Origin: an uncultured Clostridia bacterium
Lineage (GTDB): Bacteria; Bacillota_A; Clostridia; Oscillospirales; Oscillospiraceae
DNA length: 6,376 nucleotides
Assembly: GCA_947307505.1 (NCBI GenBank)
Contig: CAMZJG010000063.1
Coordinates: forward strand, 1 to 6,376
Reading direction: 5' to 3'
The notes beneath the pieces are model-generated. The model was not told the DNA's origin and made no database searches. It saw nothing but the letters and a program-made list of their open reading frames with translations. The position numbers and the translations under genes were made by a program. Shown one piece after another: positions 5,322-6,376 of the stretch; the first letter of the stretch is position 1, and each line of letters starts with the position of its first letter.

Positions 5322-6376
5322 TTATTCGATGGGCTTTGCAGGGCCTTTCTGCCCCCACAGGGGACCGGTAGCGAGACCCCACTTTTTGAACATTTCCTCG
5401 TAGAAGGGGGGACGGGGGAAATTCATGCTCATTTCCATCCGCAGCTTCTGGAAGCCCATGCCGATCTTGTCGAAGCGCTGCAGACTTTCCACCAGCTCCT
5501 CCAGCCGTTCGCTCCTCAAGGTGAACATCACTTCGTTTTCATCCGTCAGACCCCGCTCGTATTCTCCGGGATCCGGGAAGGTGATGTTGAAATCCTTGCC
5601 GTTGAGCACGGGGATGCTGGAATGCACGCAGGAGTCCACCGGATCCAGGGTCAGGTCAAGCATATCACCGGTGATGTACTTGGTGGCCATCATCAGACTG
5701 CGGATCTGGGCGGGGGTGCAGTAGATGCACACGATATCCGGCACGAAGGTGCAGCTCCGCAGAGGCGCGATGGAGAAGCCGATGGGCGCCTCGCCCTTCA
5801 GGAAGGGGTATTCTTCCCGCAGGAATTTGACACCCCGCTGGGGATCCTTCATGAAGAACTTTGTGCCCATGTAGACGTAATCCTCGTCCTCCATGGGGCA
5901 GATCTTATAGGAGACCAGGGGCCAGACGCACCAATGGTCGTCCTTCAGCATGGTGTAAGCCTTCCGGTTCCGGCGCACCAGAGCGAAGGCCTGGCACATG
6001 GCCAGCCGGTTCCCCTCGTCCCGCACGGGACGGATGGTTCCCTCGGGGATCTCATCCTCGGAATACAGCAGCTTCAGCGCGATGGGGGAGTAGCGCAGCA
6101 GCAGCCGCTGCTCCAGTTCGTTGCCGTAAGCATTGGCGTTTTCCACAGTCATGGCTTCAGTCCGTCCTTTCCCATTATCCGTCCGCTCGATGCGGAGGGT
6201 GATATGCTCGTTTTCTCTGGCCGAATCCCGCAGCATGCGGAGCAGACGGCCGGCATAGTCCTGCCCAAGCCCCTGTTCCAGTGCCTCCGGATGCAGGATG
6301 GTCAACCGGATGTCCTCCCCGCTGGCGGTGAGCAGATCATGGAGAGCGTCCAGGTTATGCCCGCATTCTTCGGGAA
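5322..6376 (-). CDS. Barstar-like domain fused to DUF169 domain (5' end outside window)
   Basis: The minus-strand frame is open to the right edge with 350 visible codons, so the start is missing. Numbering from the first whole codon (6374-6372), residues 1-63 resemble the barstar family from just before its helix motif: G5-x-N7-L8-D9-A10-L11-x-D13, then a strand (IRLTIL, 22-27), a helix and a final strand (ITLRI, 58-62). Compared with Bacillus barstar as I remember it, D9, D13 and D50 line up with the barnase-contacting acidic residues D35, D39 and E76. A linker (64-74) leads to a DUF169/COG2043 domain (about 87-299), with CQAF (127-130), a CIYC pair (216-219), FPDPGEYERGL (266-276) and SERLEELVESL (288-298). 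DUF169 has no settled function; several conserved cysteines suggest metal or cofactor binding, which is inference. No signal peptide can be judged. Domain calls are confident; whether the fusion is real or works as one protein is open. A start at the TTG at 6305 would cut the barstar domain and is unlikely. Confidence 0.85.
   Translation of the reverse strand, partial: PEECGHNLDALHDLLTASGEDIRLTILHPEALEQGLGQDYAGRLLRMLRDSARENEHITLRIERTDNGKGRTEAMTVENANAYGNELEQRLLLRYSPIALKLLYSEDEIPEGTIRPVRDEGNRLAMCQAFALVRRNRKAYTMLKDDHWCVWPLVSYKICPMEDEDYVYMGTKFFMKDPQRGVKFLREEYPFLKGEAPIGFSIAPLRSCTFVPDIVCIYCTPAQIRSLMMATKYITGDMLDLTLDPVDSCVHSSIPVLNGKDFNITFPDPGEYERGLTDENEVMFTLRSERLEELVESLQRFDKIGMGFQKLRMEMSMNFPRPPFYEEMFKKWGLATGPLWGQKGPAKPIE
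6150..6173 (-). promoter_or_regulatory. Possible internal ribosome-binding site and ATG at the domain junction
   Basis: Read on the minus strand, GGGAAAGGACGG (6173-6162) lies nine bases before an ATG at 6152-6150, in frame with the DUF169 part. The ATG falls between the end of the barstar-like domain and the start of the DUF169 domain. This would allow a separate, ~276-residue DUF169 protein to be made from the same message. The purine-rich stretch also simply encodes the linker (NGKGR), so this may be chance. Confidence 0.35.
6186..6376 (-). other. Barstar-like domain segment (partial)
   Basis: This stretch encodes the visible part of the barstar-like fold (residues 1-63 of the partial protein). 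About the first 25 residues of a normal ~90-residue barstar would lie beyond the right edge. The C-terminal strand ends where free barstars normally stop, but the frame continues into the linker instead of a stop codon. Barstars bind and inhibit barnase-type ribonucleases; no such ribonuclease is encoded in the window. Confidence 0.75.

Noticed and set aside
5861..6202. A plus-strand open frame of 113 codons opposite the barstar–DUF169 gene.
   Set aside because: The translation is Arg/Pro/Ser/Trp-rich and matches no family. The opposite strand encodes recognisable domains across the same bases.
6150..6305. TTG at 6305 as the real start of the minus-strand gene.
   Set aside because: The frame stays open upstream to the window edge and encodes the most diagnostic barstar motif (G-x-N-L-D-A-L-x-D), so the true start lies beyond 6376, unless translation begins at the ATG at 6152.

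Overview
The window is GC-rich (about 60% by eye), densely coded bacterial chromosome. Gene content and order (phoH–ybeY–era–recO), a MutS2 with a C-terminal Smr domain, and an HPr carrying both His15 and Ser46 point to Bacillota, most likely a GC-rich member of the class Clostridia. The order or family cannot be fixed from this sequence alone.

Positions 1-4852 hold one tightly packed plus-strand block. It starts with the C-terminal third of a PhoH-family ATPase (cut by the window edge), followed by ybeY, era, recO and mutS2. The first four genes overlap by 4, 4 and 8 bases and mutS2 starts 12 bases after recO, so this looks like one translationally coupled transcript. YbeY and Era both act on the 3' end of 16S rRNA during 30S maturation. 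RecO is a recombinational repair mediator. MutS2 is an ATPase linked in the literature to recombination control and to rescue of collided ribosomes. The dgkA and cdd genes that often sit between ybeY and era in Bacillota are absent here.

Positions 4853-4979 are a 127-base intergenic gap with an imperfect hairpin and a good sigma-A-type promoter (TTGACT, 17-base spacer, TAAAGT). The promoter drives a stand-alone HPr gene that starts at GTG. A strong hairpin with A/T tracts on both sides (about 5264-5314) separates HPr from a convergent minus-strand gene and probably terminates both.

The minus-strand gene (5322 to the right edge, 5' end outside the window) is the most unusual item. Its visible N-terminal ~63 residues match the barstar (barnase inhibitor) fold family, including the hallmark G-x-N-L-D-A-L-x-D motif. 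The rest is a DUF169 (COG2043) domain. The two are joined in one uninterrupted frame with an 11-residue linker. A ribosome-binding-like sequence and an ATG lie at the junction, so the gene may encode a true fusion, a fusion plus a shorter DUF169 product, or two formerly separate genes. No mobile element, CRISPR array, tRNA or rRNA was seen.
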